Source: JAVVHH01 sp965199665
Lineage (GTDB): Bacteria; Pseudomonadota; Alphaproteobacteria; Acetobacterales; Acetobacteraceae
DNA length: 64,000 bases
Direction: 5' to 3'
Assembly: GCA_965199665.1 (NCBI GenBank)
Contig: OZ241208.1
Coordinates: 434,001 to 498,000 of the forward strand
The notes below the pieces were generated by a model that was not told where the DNA came from, made no database searches, and was given only the letters and a program-made list of their open reading frames with translations. Positions 49,927-58,917 of the stretch are shown here, one piece after another. The stretch's first letter is position 1. Each line of letters opens with the position of its first letter. Both the position numbers and the translations under genes were made by a program.

Positions 49927-50289
49927 ATGAGCGCTGTCCAGAATCTTCAGCAGCGTCGGCGCGAGCGCCTACGCTTTCAGCTCCGGCAGAAATCCGGTGG
50001 GCGTCCGCGCTTGTCCGTGTTCCGCTCCGGCAAGCATATTTACGCCCAGGTGATCGACGACTCGCAGGGCCGCACGATGGCCGCCGCCTCGACACTCGAG
50101 GCGGGCCTCAAGGCTGACGGCAAGTCCGGTTCCGACAAATCGGCCGCAACCGCTGTCGGCAAGCTGGTGGCCGAGCGGGCCCTGGCGGCCGGCGTGTCGG
50201 CGGTGGTGTTCGACCGCGGGTCCTACTTGTACCACGGCCGCGTCAAGGCGCTGGCCGAGGCTGCCCGCGAGGGCGGGCTGTCCTTCTGA
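49927..50289 (+). CDS. rplR: 50S ribosomal protein L18
   Basis: 120 aa 5S rRNA-binding protein: RRRERLRFQLRQKSGGRPRL, VFRSGKHIYAQVIDDSQG. One base after rplF; 64 bases before rpsE. Confidence 0.97.
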   Translation: MSAVQNLQQRRRERLRFQLRQKSGGRPRLSVFRSGKHIYAQVIDDSQGRTMAAASTLEAGLKADGKSGSDKSAATAVGKLVAERALAAGVSAVVFDRGSYLYHGRVKALAEAAREGGLSF

Positions 50290-50353
50290 TGAACAACGAG
50301 CATGAAGTGCTCCCCGCCCGCGTCCGCGGACCGGCGTTGCAGGGAATTTAACG

Positions 50354-50944
50354 ATGGCACGTGAAGCACGGGAAGGCGGCCGCGGTCGCGACCGCGATCG
50401 CAGCGGCGATCGGGATCGCGATGGCGGCGACGAGCTGATTGACAAGCTGGTCACCATCAACCGGGTGGCTAAAGTGGTGAAGGGTGGACGCCGGTTTGCC
50501 TTCGCCGCGTTGGTAGTGGTCGGCGATCAGAAGGGCCGGGTTGGCTACGGCGCCGGCAAGGCGCGCGAAGTGCCGGAAGCCATCCGCAAGGCGACGGAGC
50601 GGGCCAAGCGCGGCCTGATCCGCGTACCGATGAAGGAAGGCCGTACGCTGCACCACGACGTGGAGGGCCTGTTCGGCGCCGGTCACGTCGTGCTGCGCTC
50701 TGCCGCGGCCGGCACGGGCATCATCGCCGGTGGACCGATGCGCGCCGTGTTCGAGACGCTGGGCATCAACGACGTGGTGGCCAAGTCGCTCGGCAGCCGC
50801 AACCCGCACAACATGGTCAAGGCCACTTTCGCGGCTCTGACCCGGTGCGGGAGCCCGCGGGCCGTCGCGGCACGCCGCGGCAAGAAGGTGTCGGACATCC
50901 TGGGCAAGCGGGAAGCCGCGGCGGAGGGAGCGGCCGATGTCTGA
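50354..50944 (+). CDS. rpsE: 30S ribosomal protein S5
   Basis: 196 aa fidelity protein. A low-complexity N-terminus of alternating Arg and Asp (GRGRDRDRSGDRDRDGGDEL) precedes the dsRNA-binding core (VTINRVAKVVKGGRRFAFAA, VGYGAGKAREVPEAIRKA). Overlaps rpmD by eight bases. Confidence 0.97.
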   Translation: MAREAREGGRGRDRDRSGDRDRDGGDELIDKLVTINRVAKVVKGGRRFAFAALVVVGDQKGRVGYGAGKAREVPEAIRKATERAKRGLIRVPMKEGRTLHHDVEGLFGAGHVVLRSAAAGTGIIAGGPMRAVFETLGINDVVAKSLGSRNPHNMVKATFAALTRCGSPRAVAARRGKKVSDILGKREAAAEGAADV

Positions 50945-51137
50945 TCATCAGTCAAAGGGCACGGTGCGGGTCACGCAGATCCGCTCCGGCCTCGGCCGCA
51001 AGAAGGATCAGGTTCAGACCCTGACCGGGCTGGGCTTGGGTAAGCTGCGTCGCACGCGCGAGCTGGAAGACACGCCGTCCGTGCGTGGCATGATCGACCG
51101 GGTCAAGCACCTGGTCGTGGTGGAGGACGGCAAGTGA
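50937..51137 (+). CDS. rpmD: 50S ribosomal protein L30
   Basis: 66 aa: VRVTQIRSGLGRKKDQVQTL and LRRTRELEDTPSVRGMIDRV. Start overlaps the rpsE end, and its stop overlaps the rplO GTG. Confidence 0.95.
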   Translation: MSDHQSKGTVRVTQIRSGLGRKKDQVQTLTGLGLGKLRRTRELEDTPSVRGMIDRVKHLVVVEDGK

Positions 51138-51628
51138 AGCTGAACGAGATCCGCGACAATGCGGGCGCGCATCTGAAGTCCAAGCGCCTCGGCCGCGGCA
51201 TCGGCTCCGGCAAGGGCAAGACGTCCGGCAAGGGCGTCAAGGGCCAGAAAGCACGCGAAGGCGTGGCGTTGAACGGGTTCGAGGGCGGTCAGCTCCCGAT
51301 CTATCGGCGGCTCCCCAAGCGCGGCTTCACCAATATCTTCCGCACCGAGTACGCGCCGATCAACGTCGGCACAATCAGCCAGGCGGTCGAGAGCGGCAAG
51401 CTGAACGTCAACGAGGCGATTACGGAAGCGGCCCTCGAGGCGGCTGGTTTGGTGCGTCTCGGCAAGGCAGTGGGCGTGCGTCTGCTCGCCAAGGGTGAGC
51501 TGAAGCACCCCGTCCGCGTGACGGTGTCTGGCGCGTCGGCCGCGGCCGTTGCCGCCGTCGAGCAGGCAGGCGGGACCGTCACCACGACGGTGCCGCGCCC
51601 GGTCGAGGCCGAGCCCGCCGCTACCTAG
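51134..51628 (+). CDS. rplO: 50S ribosomal protein L15
   Basis: 164 aa: MKLNEIRDNAGAHLKSKRLG and GIGSGKGKTSGKGVKGQKAR. GTG start overlaps the rpmD stop (GTGA). Confidence 0.97.
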   Translation: MKLNEIRDNAGAHLKSKRLGRGIGSGKGKTSGKGVKGQKAREGVALNGFEGGQLPIYRRLPKRGFTNIFRTEYAPINVGTISQAVESGKLNVNEAITEAALEAAGLVRLGKAVGVRLLAKGELKHPVRVTVSGASAAAVAAVEQAGGTVTTTVPRPVEAEPAAT

Positions 51629-51635
51629 TTGTTCC

Positions 51636-51673
51636 CGGCCCGGCGCCACCGCATATGGTGGCCCGGGCCGTTT
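51636..51673 (+). terminator. terminator-like hairpin between rplO and secY
   Basis: CGGCCCGG-C-GCCACC pairs with GGTGGC-CCGGGCCG: 14 bp with one bulged C and a GCATAT loop, followed by TTTCAGTT. It lies inside a co-directional run, so it is more likely partial termination or a processing site. Confidence 0.5.
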
Positions 51674-51734
51674 CAGTTCGGCTCGACGAGACGGGCCAGC
51701 GCCGCGTGGACTGGCCGACTATAGGGGAACGCCA

Positions 51735-53078
51735 ATGGCCTCCACGGCCGAGCAGCTCGCGTCGAACCTCAGCCTCGGTTCGCTCTCGAAGGCGACGGAG
51801 CTCAAGAAGCGCATCTGGTTCACCCTAGGGGCGCTGCTGGTCTACCGGATCGGCACCTACATTCCCGTTCCCGGCGTCGATGCGTCCGTGATGGGCGAGT
51901 TGCTGTCCCAGCATGGCGGCGGCATCCTGGGCATGTTCGACATGTTCAGCGGCGGGGCGCTCGGGCGCATGACCGTCTTCGCGCTCAACATCATGCCCTA
52001 CATCTCGGCGAGCATCATCGTGCAGCTGATGTCGGCCGCGATCCCGTCGCTGGAGGCCCTCAAGAAAGAGGGCGAATCCGGCCGCAAGAAGATGAACCAA
52101 TACACGCGGTATCTCACCGTGCTGATCGCGCTGGTTCAGTCCTACGGGATCGCAGTCGGCCTGGAGAGCATGCGCGGGCAGTTCGGATCTGCGGTGATCG
52201 ATCCCGGCATCTTCTTCCGCTTGTCCTGCGTCATCACGCTGGTCGGCGGCACCATGTTCCTGATGTGGATCGGCGAGCAGATCACCTCGCGCGGCGTCGG
52301 CAACGGCACCAGCCTGATCATCTTTGCCGGCATCGTCGCCAACCTGCCCCATGCCTTGGCCAACCTGCTCGAACTCGGCCGGACTGGCGCCCTTTCCCCG
52401 GTATTCATCGTGGTGTTCATGGCGCTGGCCGTGCTGGTCGTCGCCTTCGTCGTGTTCATGGAGCGGGCGCAGCGCCGCATCGTCATCCAATACCCCAAGC
52501 GCCAGGTCGGGCAGCGCATGTTCGGCGGCGACTCCACCCACATGCCGCTCAAGGTCAACACGGCGGGGGTGATCCCACCCATCTTCGCGAGCTCTATCCT
52601 GCTGGTGCCGGCGACGCTCGCCGGGTTCTCGACCCAGAACCCGAATGGCTGGCTCGCTTGGATCGGTCAGCAACTCGGCCACGGCCAACCGGCTTATCTG
52701 GTCGCCTACGCCGCCATGATCGTCTTCTTCTCGTACTTCTACACGGCCGTCGTGTTCAATCCCGAGGAGACTGCCGACAACCTCAAGAAGTATGGCGGCT
52801 TCATTCCCGGCGTCCGACCGGGCTCCAACACGTCGCAGTATTTCGACACCATCCTGGCCCGGCTCACGACCATCGGTGCGCTTTACCTGTGCGCCGTCTG
52901 CCTGCTGCCGGAGATACTCATCAGCAAATACTCTGTGCCGTTCTACTTCGGCGGCACGAGCCTGATGATCATCGTTTCCGTGACCATGGACACGGTGACG
53001 CAGATCCAGTCGCAATTGCTGGCCCACCAGTACGAAGGCCTGATCCGTAAGTCGCGCGTTAAGGGGCGGCCGCGGTGA
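51735..53078 (+). CDS. secY: protein translocase subunit SecY
   Basis: 447 aa channel subunit with ten membrane helices. Seen: LKKRIWFTLGALLVYRIGTY, the plug and TM2 region GGGILGMFDMFSGGALGRMT, and VIPPIFASSILLVPAT. ATG at 51735 fits the family N-terminus; an upstream open frame runs through the rplO-secY hairpin and is rejected. Stop overlaps adk by four bases. SecE, its partner, is not encoded in the window. Confidence 0.98.
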   Translation: MASTAEQLASNLSLGSLSKATELKKRIWFTLGALLVYRIGTYIPVPGVDASVMGELLSQHGGGILGMFDMFSGGALGRMTVFALNIMPYISASIIVQLMSAAIPSLEALKKEGESGRKKMNQYTRYLTVLIALVQSYGIAVGLESMRGQFGSAVIDPGIFFRLSCVITLVGGTMFLMWIGEQITSRGVGNGTSLIIFAGIVANLPHALANLLELGRTGALSPVFIVVFMALAVLVVAFVVFMERAQRRIVIQYPKRQVGQRMFGGDSTHMPLKVNTAGVIPPIFASSILLVPATLAGFSTQNPNGWLAWIGQQLGHGQPAYLVAYAAMIVFFSYFYTAVVFNPEETADNLKKYGGFIPGVRPGSNTSQYFDTILARLTTIGALYLCAVCLLPEILISKYSVPFYFGGTSLMIIVSVTMDTVTQIQSQLLAHQYEGLIRKSRVKGRPR

Positions 53079-53752
53079 ACCTGATCCTGCTGGGCCCGCC
53101 CGGGGCAGGGAAGGGGACACAGGCCAAGCGGCTCGAGCAGGCGCACGGCTTTGTCCAGATCTCGACCGGTGACATGCTGCGTGCCGAGGTCAAGGCGGGC
53201 ACCGAGATCGGCTTGGAAGCGCGCGCCATCATGGAAGCCGGCGCGCTGGTACCGGACGCGCTGATCATCGCCATCATCGAGGGGCGCATCAAACAGCCTG
53301 ACGCCAGCAATGGCTTCATCCTCGACGGCTTCCCGCGAACCGTGCCCCAGGCCGTCGCGCTTGACGACATGTTGGCCCATGTGGGCCAGCGGATCGACGC
53401 CGTGATCGAGTTGAAGGTCGACGATGCCGCGCTGGTCGACCGCATCGCCGGTCGCTACACGTGCGCCCGCTGCGGCGCCGGTTACCACGATGAGTTCAAG
53501 AAGCCGCATGTCGAGGGTGTCTGCGACGTCTGCGGCAGTGCCGAGTTCAGCCGCCGCGCCGACGACAACCGCGACACGGTGGCGACCCGGCTGACCGCCT
53601 ACCATACCCAGACCGCGCCCATTCTGCCGCATTACGCCGCGAGCGGACGCCTTCTGACGGTCGATGGCATGGCCGAGATCGACGATGTCACGGTCGCGCT
53701 CGAGGCGGTCCTGGCCCGCCTCAAGCACCAGCGTCAGCCGTCGCCCGCGTGA
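53075..53752 (+). CDS. adk: adenylate kinase with zinc-binding lid
   Basis: 225 aa, interconverts ADP with ATP and AMP. P-loop GPPGAGKGTQA, NMP-binding DGFPRTVPQA, and a long LID with four cysteines (CARCGAGYH ... CDVCG) spaced for a structural zinc. GTG start overlaps the secY stop. secY-adk coupling is a standard alphaproteobacterial order. Confidence 0.97.
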   Translation: MNLILLGPPGAGKGTQAKRLEQAHGFVQISTGDMLRAEVKAGTEIGLEARAIMEAGALVPDALIIAIIEGRIKQPDASNGFILDGFPRTVPQAVALDDMLAHVGQRIDAVIELKVDDAALVDRIAGRYTCARCGAGYHDEFKKPHVEGVCDVCGSAEFSRRADDNRDTVATRLTAYHTQTAPILPHYAASGRLLTVDGMAEIDDVTVALEAVLARLKHQRQPSPA

Positions 53753-53931
53753 GCGACTGGGCCCATCCACATAGGCGGGAGTCACGCAATCTTGACCCGA
53801 TTGCGTTGACATCGATGACAAGGCGCGTATAGGTAGCCGCCTGTGCCGGACCCCATCGGGAACGGTTCAATCTGTTTTGAATGCAGCAAGGCAGCCACTG
53901 GCCATGGGCCGGGGGTCGAGGAGAACGAAGC

Positions 53932-54309
53932 GTGGCGCGAATTGCCGGTGTTAACGTGCCGACCAACAAGCGGGTGGAAATCAGCCTGCAATACATCTAC
54001 GGCATCGGGCCCGCCAAGGCGCACGACATCGTCACCAAGCTGAGCATCCCCGAAGATCGTCGGGTCAATCAGCTCTCCGACGACGAGGTGCTGCGCATCC
54101 GTGAGCTGATCGATCGCGAGTATCGCGTCGAGGGCGACCTGCGCCGCGAAGTCTCGATGAACATCAAGCGGCTGATGGATCTCGGTTGCTACCGCGGTCT
54201 GCGTCATCGCCGCGGGCTGCCGGTGCGTGGTCAGCGGACTCACACCAATGCGCGCACGCGCAAGGGCAAGGCGGTCGCGATCGCCGGCAAGAAGAAAGTC
54301 ACTAAGTAA
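53932..54309 (+). CDS. rpsM: 30S ribosomal protein S13, GUG start
   Basis: 125 aa. GTG at 53932 gives the invariant N-terminus VARIAGVNVPTNKRVEISL and has GGAG about eight bases upstream. C-terminal RTHTNARTRKG contacts P-site tRNA. The 179-base gap from adk could hold a promoter; rpmJ and infA are not found there. Confidence 0.97.
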   Translation: MARIAGVNVPTNKRVEISLQYIYGIGPAKAHDIVTKLSIPEDRRVNQLSDDEVLRIRELIDREYRVEGDLRREVSMNIKRLMDLGCYRGLRHRRGLPVRGQRTHTNARTRKGKAVAIAGKKKVTK

Positions 54310-54315
54310 TCCCGC

Positions 54316-54331
54316 CGCTGCTTCGGCAGCG
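54316..54331 (+). promoter_or_regulatory. UUCG tetraloop hairpin, rpsM-rpsK spacer
   Basis: CGCTGC-TTCG-GCAGCG, six perfect pairs with an extra-stable loop, seven bases after the rpsM stop. No T-tract. Possible mRNA-stability or processing element. Confidence 0.4.
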
Positions 54332-54376
54332 CTCACGACCTGCCGCCGACGCGGCTAACACGTTAGGACCACGACC

Positions 54377-54766
54377 ATGGCGAAAGCCGCCGCGCGCCCC
54401 CGTCGCAAGGAGCGCAAGAACATCATCGCCGGAGTGGCGCACGTCGCCGCGACGTTCAATAACACGATGGTGACGATTACCGACGCTCAAGGCAACACGA
54501 TTGCTTGGTCGTCTGCCGGCATGCAGGGCTTCAAGGGCAGCCGGAAGTCGACGCCGTATGCCGCGCAGGTCGCGGCCGAGGACGCGGGCAAGAAGGCTCG
54601 CGAGCATGGCATGGAGACGCTGGAAATCGAAGTCAGCGGCCCCGGGTCCGGGCGCGAGAGCGCGCTGCGCGCCTTGCAGGCGGTCGGGTTCTCGATTTCC
54701 GCGATCCGCGACATGACGCCCATTCCGCACAATGGCTGCCGGCCGCGCAAGCGCCGCCGCGTCTGA
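54377..54766 (+). CDS. rpsK: 30S ribosomal protein S11
   Basis: 129 aa platform protein: KNIIAGVAHVAATFNNTMVT, SSAGMQGFKGSRKSTPYAAQ, DMTPIPHNGCRPRKRRRV at the end. Confidence 0.98.
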   Translation: MAKAAARPRRKERKNIIAGVAHVAATFNNTMVTITDAQGNTIAWSSAGMQGFKGSRKSTPYAAQVAAEDAGKKAREHGMETLEIEVSGPGSGRESALRALQAVGFSISAIRDMTPIPHNGCRPRKRRRV

Positions 54767-54788
54767 CGTTCGGGTTTTGACTATCTCA

Positions 54789-54822
54789 GCGCGGCTCGGA
54801 AGAGCCGCGCCCATTTTGTTTT
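54789..54822 (+). terminator. terminator-like hairpin before rpoA
   Basis: GCGCGGCTC-GGAA-GAGCCGCGC, nine perfect pairs with a tetraloop, followed by CCATTTTGTTTT. It ends 11 bases before the rpoA ATG, and the rpoA ribosome-binding site (TTGGAG) follows the T-run directly. It may act as partial terminator or stabiliser controlling rpoA dose. Confidence 0.6.
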
Positions 54823-54833
54823 GGAGCTGATCA

Positions 54834-55853
54834 ATGGTCCTGCAGAGGAACTGGCAGTCGCTGATCAAGCCGGAAAAGCTCGACGTCGAGCCCGGCGCCG
54901 ACCCCCACCGTGTTGCCACGGTCGTCGCCGAGCCGCTGGAGCGCGGTTTCGGTATGACGCTCGGCAACGCCGTTCGCCGTGTGCTGCTGTCCTCCTTGCA
55001 GGGCGCGGCCGTGACCGCCGTTCAGATCGACGGCGTGTTGCATGAGTTCAGCAGCATCATCGGTGTGCGCGAGGACGTCACGGACGTCGTGCTCAACATC
55101 AAGCAACTCGCTCTCCGCATGCACGGCGAAGGCCCGAAGCGGATGGTGCTGTCGGCCACCGGCCCCGGCGAGATTACTGCCGGGCAGATCCAGACCGGGC
55201 ACGACATCGAAGTCATGAACCCCGATCTGGTGATCTGCACGCTGGACGATGGCGTGAAGCTCGGCATGGAGTTCACCGTCAACATCGGCAAGGGCTACGT
55301 CCCGGCCGCGGCGAACCGGCCGGAAGACGCGCCCATCGGCCTGATCCCGATCGACGCGATCTACTCTCCGGTCAAGCGCGTGTCCTACAAGGTCGAGCCG
55401 ACCCGCGTGGGCCAGGTCACCGACTACGACAAGCTGTTGCTTCAGGTCGAAACCAACGGTGCCGTCACGCCGGAGGACGCGGTCGCCCTGGCGGCGCGCA
55501 TCCTGCAGGACCAGCTTCAGCTGTTCATCAACTTCGACGACCCGCAACTCGCGCGGCCCGATGAAGTGCAGGACGACCTGCCGTTCAATCGCAACCTTCT
55601 GCGCAAGGTCGATGAGCTCGAGCTCTCGGTCCGGTCGGCAAACTGCCTCAAGAACGACAACATCGTCTACATCGGCGATCTCGTGCAGAAGACGGAGCAG
55701 GAGATGCTCCGCACCCCGAACTTCGGCCGCAAGTCTCTGAACGAGATTAAGGAAGTGCTGACCGCCATGGGTTTGGCGCTCGGCATGAGCGTCCCCGGTT
55801 GGCCGCCCGAGAACATCGAAGATCTGGCCAAGCGGCTGGACGAGCCCTTCTAA
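54834..55853 (+). CDS. rpoA: RNA polymerase alpha subunit
   Basis: 339 aa. N-terminal domain has GFGMTLGNAVRRVLLSSLQG (assembly with beta and beta'), and the C-terminal domain has LELSVRSANCLKNDNIVYIG and GRKSLNEIKEVL for UP-element and activator contacts. TTGGAG lies before the ATG. Confidence 0.99.
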   Translation: MVLQRNWQSLIKPEKLDVEPGADPHRVATVVAEPLERGFGMTLGNAVRRVLLSSLQGAAVTAVQIDGVLHEFSSIIGVREDVTDVVLNIKQLALRMHGEGPKRMVLSATGPGEITAGQIQTGHDIEVMNPDLVICTLDDGVKLGMEFTVNIGKGYVPAAANRPEDAPIGLIPIDAIYSPVKRVSYKVEPTRVGQVTDYDKLLLQVETNGAVTPEDAVALAARILQDQLQLFINFDDPQLARPDEVQDDLPFNRNLLRKVDELELSVRSANCLKNDNIVYIGDLVQKTEQEMLRTPNFGRKSLNEIKEVLTAMGLALGMSVPGWPPENIEDLAKRLDEPF

Positions 55854-55864
55854 GGAACTGAACC

Positions 55865-56290
55865 ATGCGTCACGGAATGGCCGGCCGGAAGCTCGGCGTC
55901 ACCGGAAGTCACCGCGAAGCCATGTTTCGCAACATGGCCCACGCGCTGCTCAAGCACGAGCAGATCACCACCACGCTGCCCAAGGCGAAGGAGCTGCGCC
56001 CGGTCGCCGAGAAGCTGATCACGCTCGGTAAGCGCGGTGACCTGCATGCGCGTCGGCAGGCGATGAGCAAGCTGCAGGACCCCAAGCTGGTCGCCAAGCT
56101 GTTTGGCCCGATCGCCGAACGCTACCGCGCCCGCTCCGGCGGCTATTGCCGCGTGCTCAAGGCCGGCATCCGCTATGGCGATGCCGCTGACATGGCCGTA
56201 ATCGAGCTCGTCGAGCGCGACCCGGCCGCCAAGGGCCAGGATAGCGGCCCGCGTCCCGAGACCACCGTCGACGACGAGGGCGAAGAGTAA
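55865..56290 (+). CDS. rplQ: 50S ribosomal protein L17
   Basis: 141 aa: MRHGMAGRKLGVTGSHREAM, FRNMAHALLKHEQITTTLPK, with a short acidic C-terminal tail. Last gene of the ribosomal run. Confidence 0.97.
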   Translation: MRHGMAGRKLGVTGSHREAMFRNMAHALLKHEQITTTLPKAKELRPVAEKLITLGKRGDLHARRQAMSKLQDPKLVAKLFGPIAERYRARSGGYCRVLKAGIRYGDAADMAVIELVERDPAAKGQDSGPRPETTVDDEGEE

Positions 56291-56301
56291 GACGCAGCGA
56301 A

Positions 56302-56325
56302 CCCTCTCCCGGCAGCGGGAGAGGG
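56302..56325 (+). terminator. hairpin after rplQ
   Basis: CCCTCTCCCG-GCAG-CGGGAGAGGG, ten perfect pairs, 11 bases after the rplQ stop. No T-tract. Hairpins of this composition are common dispersed end-of-operon elements in GC-rich bacteria. Confidence 0.5.
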
Positions 56326-56380
56326 CATGCCGCGAGACGCCACGCTCGCAACCCGGCATCCACGCGCTTATGTAATCCCC

Positions 56381-57706
56381 ATGTCGGCCCGCACCTCGCA
56401 GGACCTGTTTGGGGCTCCTCTACCGGACGCCTCCGCTGCCGAGGGCAAGCCGCTCGCCGAGCGTCTCCGCCCGGCTGTTCTCGCCGATGTGGTGGGCCAG
56501 GACCATCTCGTCGGTCCCGACGGCACGCTCACCCGCATGCTCGGCCGCGGCGCCTTGGCGTCGCTCATCCTTTGGGGCCCGCCGGGCGTCGGCAAGACGA
56601 CGATCGCGCGCCTGCTCGCGGCCGCCGCCGCGCTGCATTTCGTCTCGCTCTCGGCCGTGTTTTCCGGCGTAGCGGACCTCAAGCGCGCTTTTGACGAGGC
56701 CCGCCGCCGCCGGGAGGCCGGCCAGCGCACCCTGCTCTTCGTCGACGAGATCCACCGCTTCAACCGCGCGCAGCAGGACGGCTTCCTCCCGGTGGTCGAG
56801 GACGGCACGGTCGTCCTGGTCGGCGCCACGACGGAGAACCCGTCCTTCGCCCTCAACGGCGCCTTGCTCTCCCGCTGCCAGGTGCTCGTCCTTCGCCGAC
56901 TGGACGAAGCGGCGCTCGAACGGCTCGTCGCCCGCGCCGAGGCGCAGGGGGGACACCCGTTGCCCGTGCTGCCGGAAGCGCGCGCGGCCTTGTGCGCCAT
57001 GGCCGATGGCGATGGCCGTTACGTCCTCAACATGGCCGAGCAACTCCTCGCCATGCCGCCGGGCCCGGCGCTCGACGCGGCCGGGCTCGCCGAGGTCATC
57101 GGCCGCCGCGCCGCGCTCTACGACAAGGATCGTGAGGAGCACTACAACCTCATCTCGGCCCTACATAAGTCCTTGCGCGGCTCCGATCCGGACGCGGCGC
57201 TGTATTGGTTCGCCCGCATGCTGGCCGGCGGCGAGGATGCGCGATACGTCGCCCGCCGCCTCGTCCGCTTCGCCTCCGAGGATGTCGGCCTGGCGGACCC
57301 GGCCGCACTCGTTCAGGCTCTCGCGGCTTGGGAGGCCTATGAGCGCCTCGGCAGCCCGGAGGGCGACCTCGCCATTGCCCAGGCCATCGTCTATCTCGGC
57401 ACCGCGCCGAAATCGAACGCGCTCTACCGGGCCAGCAAGGCGGCCGCCGCCGGCGCCAAGGCGACCGGCAGCCTGATGCCGCCCGCCCACATCCTGAACG
57501 CGCCGACCATGCTGATGAAGACGCTCGGCTACGGCGCCGGCTACGATTACGACCACGACACCGCCGACGGCTTCTCTGGCCAGAACTACTTCCCCGACGG
57601 CATGGATCGTCCGCAGTACTACCGTCCGCTCGACCGCGGCTTCGAGCGCGAGATCGGCCGCCGGCTGGACGCCTGGTCCGCGTTACGGCAGGAGCGGGCC
57701 CCATGA
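56381..57706 (+). CDS. rarA: replication-associated recombination protein A (AAA ATPase)
   Basis: 441 aa, RarA/MgsA family, clamp-loader-like ATPase acting at stalled forks. Seen: LAERLRPAVLADVVGQDHLV, Walker A GPPGVGKTTIA, Walker B LLFVDEIHRFNRAQQD, sensor TTENPSFALN, and the C-terminal MSC region (YLGTAPKSNA, YGAGYDYDHD, QNYFPDGM). ATG at 56381 fits the family start. Overlaps rluC by four bases. Confidence 0.97.
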   Translation: MSARTSQDLFGAPLPDASAAEGKPLAERLRPAVLADVVGQDHLVGPDGTLTRMLGRGALASLILWGPPGVGKTTIARLLAAAAALHFVSLSAVFSGVADLKRAFDEARRRREAGQRTLLFVDEIHRFNRAQQDGFLPVVEDGTVVLVGATTENPSFALNGALLSRCQVLVLRRLDEAALERLVARAEAQGGHPLPVLPEARAALCAMADGDGRYVLNMAEQLLAMPPGPALDAAGLAEVIGRRAALYDKDREEHYNLISALHKSLRGSDPDAALYWFARMLAGGEDARYVARRLVRFASEDVGLADPAALVQALAAWEAYERLGSPEGDLAIAQAIVYLGTAPKSNALYRASKAAAAGAKATGSLMPPAHILNAPTMLMKTLGYGAGYDYDHDTADGFSGQNYFPDGMDRPQYYRPLDRGFEREIGRRLDAWSALRQERAP

Positions 57707-58917
57707 TCGAGCAACGCGCCGTCACCGAAGACGAGGCCGAGATCCGGCTCGACCGCTGGTTCCGCCGGCATTTTCCCGCGCTGACCCAGGGCGCCATCCA
57801 GCGGATGTGCCGCAACGGGCAGATCCGGGTCGACGGCAAGCGGGCGGAGGCGGCGACGCGGCTGCTGCCGGGTCAGTCGGTGCGCGTTCCGCCGATGCCG
57901 GCCGCGCCGGCGCCCAAGCCGGCCCGCGACCCCGCCGACCCGGCGCTGGTCGAAGAGCTCGAAGCCATGCTGATCTACCGCGACGAGCAGGTCATCGTGC
58001 TCAACAAACCGCACGGCCTGGCCGTGCAGGGCGGCCCCGGCATCACCAAGCATCTCGACGGCATGCTGGACGGGCTGCGTGGCGACTCCGATCACCGGCC
58101 CCGCCTGGTACATCGGCTCGATCGCGACACCTCCGGCGTGCTGCTGCTGGCGCGCACGCCCGGGGTGGCCGCCAAGCTCGCCGCCGCCTTTCGCGGCCGG
58201 GACGTGCAAAAGACGTATTGGGCAATCGTGACGGGCCGGCCCAGCCCGACGGAGGGCCGCATCGACCTGCCCTTGCTCAAATACGCAGGCGCCCGCGGCG
58301 AGCGCACCGTGCCGGCCGAGCGCGACGACGAGGACGGCCAGCGCGCCGTGACCGATTACCGCACGCTCGACACGGCCGGGCAGCGCCTGTCCTGGCTCGA
58401 GATGTCGCCGGTCACCGGCCGCACCCACCAGCTTCGCGTGCACAGCGTGGCGCTCGGCACCCCGATCGTCGGCGACCTGAAGTATCACGAGCCCGACCAG
58501 AACGGGGCCTTCAGCGCGGTGGTGGAGGGATTGTCGCCCAAGCTGCACCTGCACGCCCGCGCGCTGGACGTGCCGCACCCCGCCGGCGGGCGCCTCGTCG
58601 TGGAGGCGGAGCTGGCACCCCACATGCGCGACACGTTCAACACCGTCGGCTTCGAGGCCCGCGCGCCACAACCCGCGCTGCGCACCGCCGGCAAGCCGCC
58701 CGCCAGGGCTGCGGTCAACGTCGCGCCCAAGCCGGCCGGCAGACCGAAAGCGGCCGCGAAGCCCGTGCTGGCCGCCAAACCCAGGCCGGCGACCAAGCCC
58801 AGGCCTGCCGCCAGACCCAGAGTGGATGCCAAGCCGAAGGCGGCCGCCACGCCAAGGCCGGGCGCCAAGCCCAGACCCAATGCGAGTGCGAGGCCGAAGC
58901 CGGGCGGCCGGCGATGA
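57703..58917 (+). CDS. rluC: RluA-family 23S rRNA pseudouridine synthase with basic tail
   Basis: 404 aa. S4 domain (about 15-65), then the RluA catalytic domain with HRLDRDTSGVLLLAR (catalytic Asp) and MSPVTGRTHQLRVH. RluC modifies 23S positions 955/2504/2580 in E. coli; the exact target here is inferred. Residues about 325-404 are a low-complexity tail of Lys/Arg-Pro-Ala units (AAKPRPATKPRPAARPR, GAKPRP, RPKPGGRR), absent from most homologues and suited to RNA binding. ATG overlaps the rarA stop, and the stop overlaps asmA. Confidence 0.92.
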   Translation: MIEQRAVTEDEAEIRLDRWFRRHFPALTQGAIQRMCRNGQIRVDGKRAEAATRLLPGQSVRVPPMPAAPAPKPARDPADPALVEELEAMLIYRDEQVIVLNKPHGLAVQGGPGITKHLDGMLDGLRGDSDHRPRLVHRLDRDTSGVLLLARTPGVAAKLAAAFRGRDVQKTYWAIVTGRPSPTEGRIDLPLLKYAGARGERTVPAERDDEDGQRAVTDYRTLDTAGQRLSWLEMSPVTGRTHQLRVHSVALGTPIVGDLKYHEPDQNGAFSAVVEGLSPKLHLHARALDVPHPAGGRLVVEAELAPHMRDTFNTVGFEARAPQPALRTAGKPPARAAVNVAPKPAGRPKAAAKPVLAAKPRPATKPRPAARPRVDAKPKAAATPRPGAKPRPNASARPKPGGRR

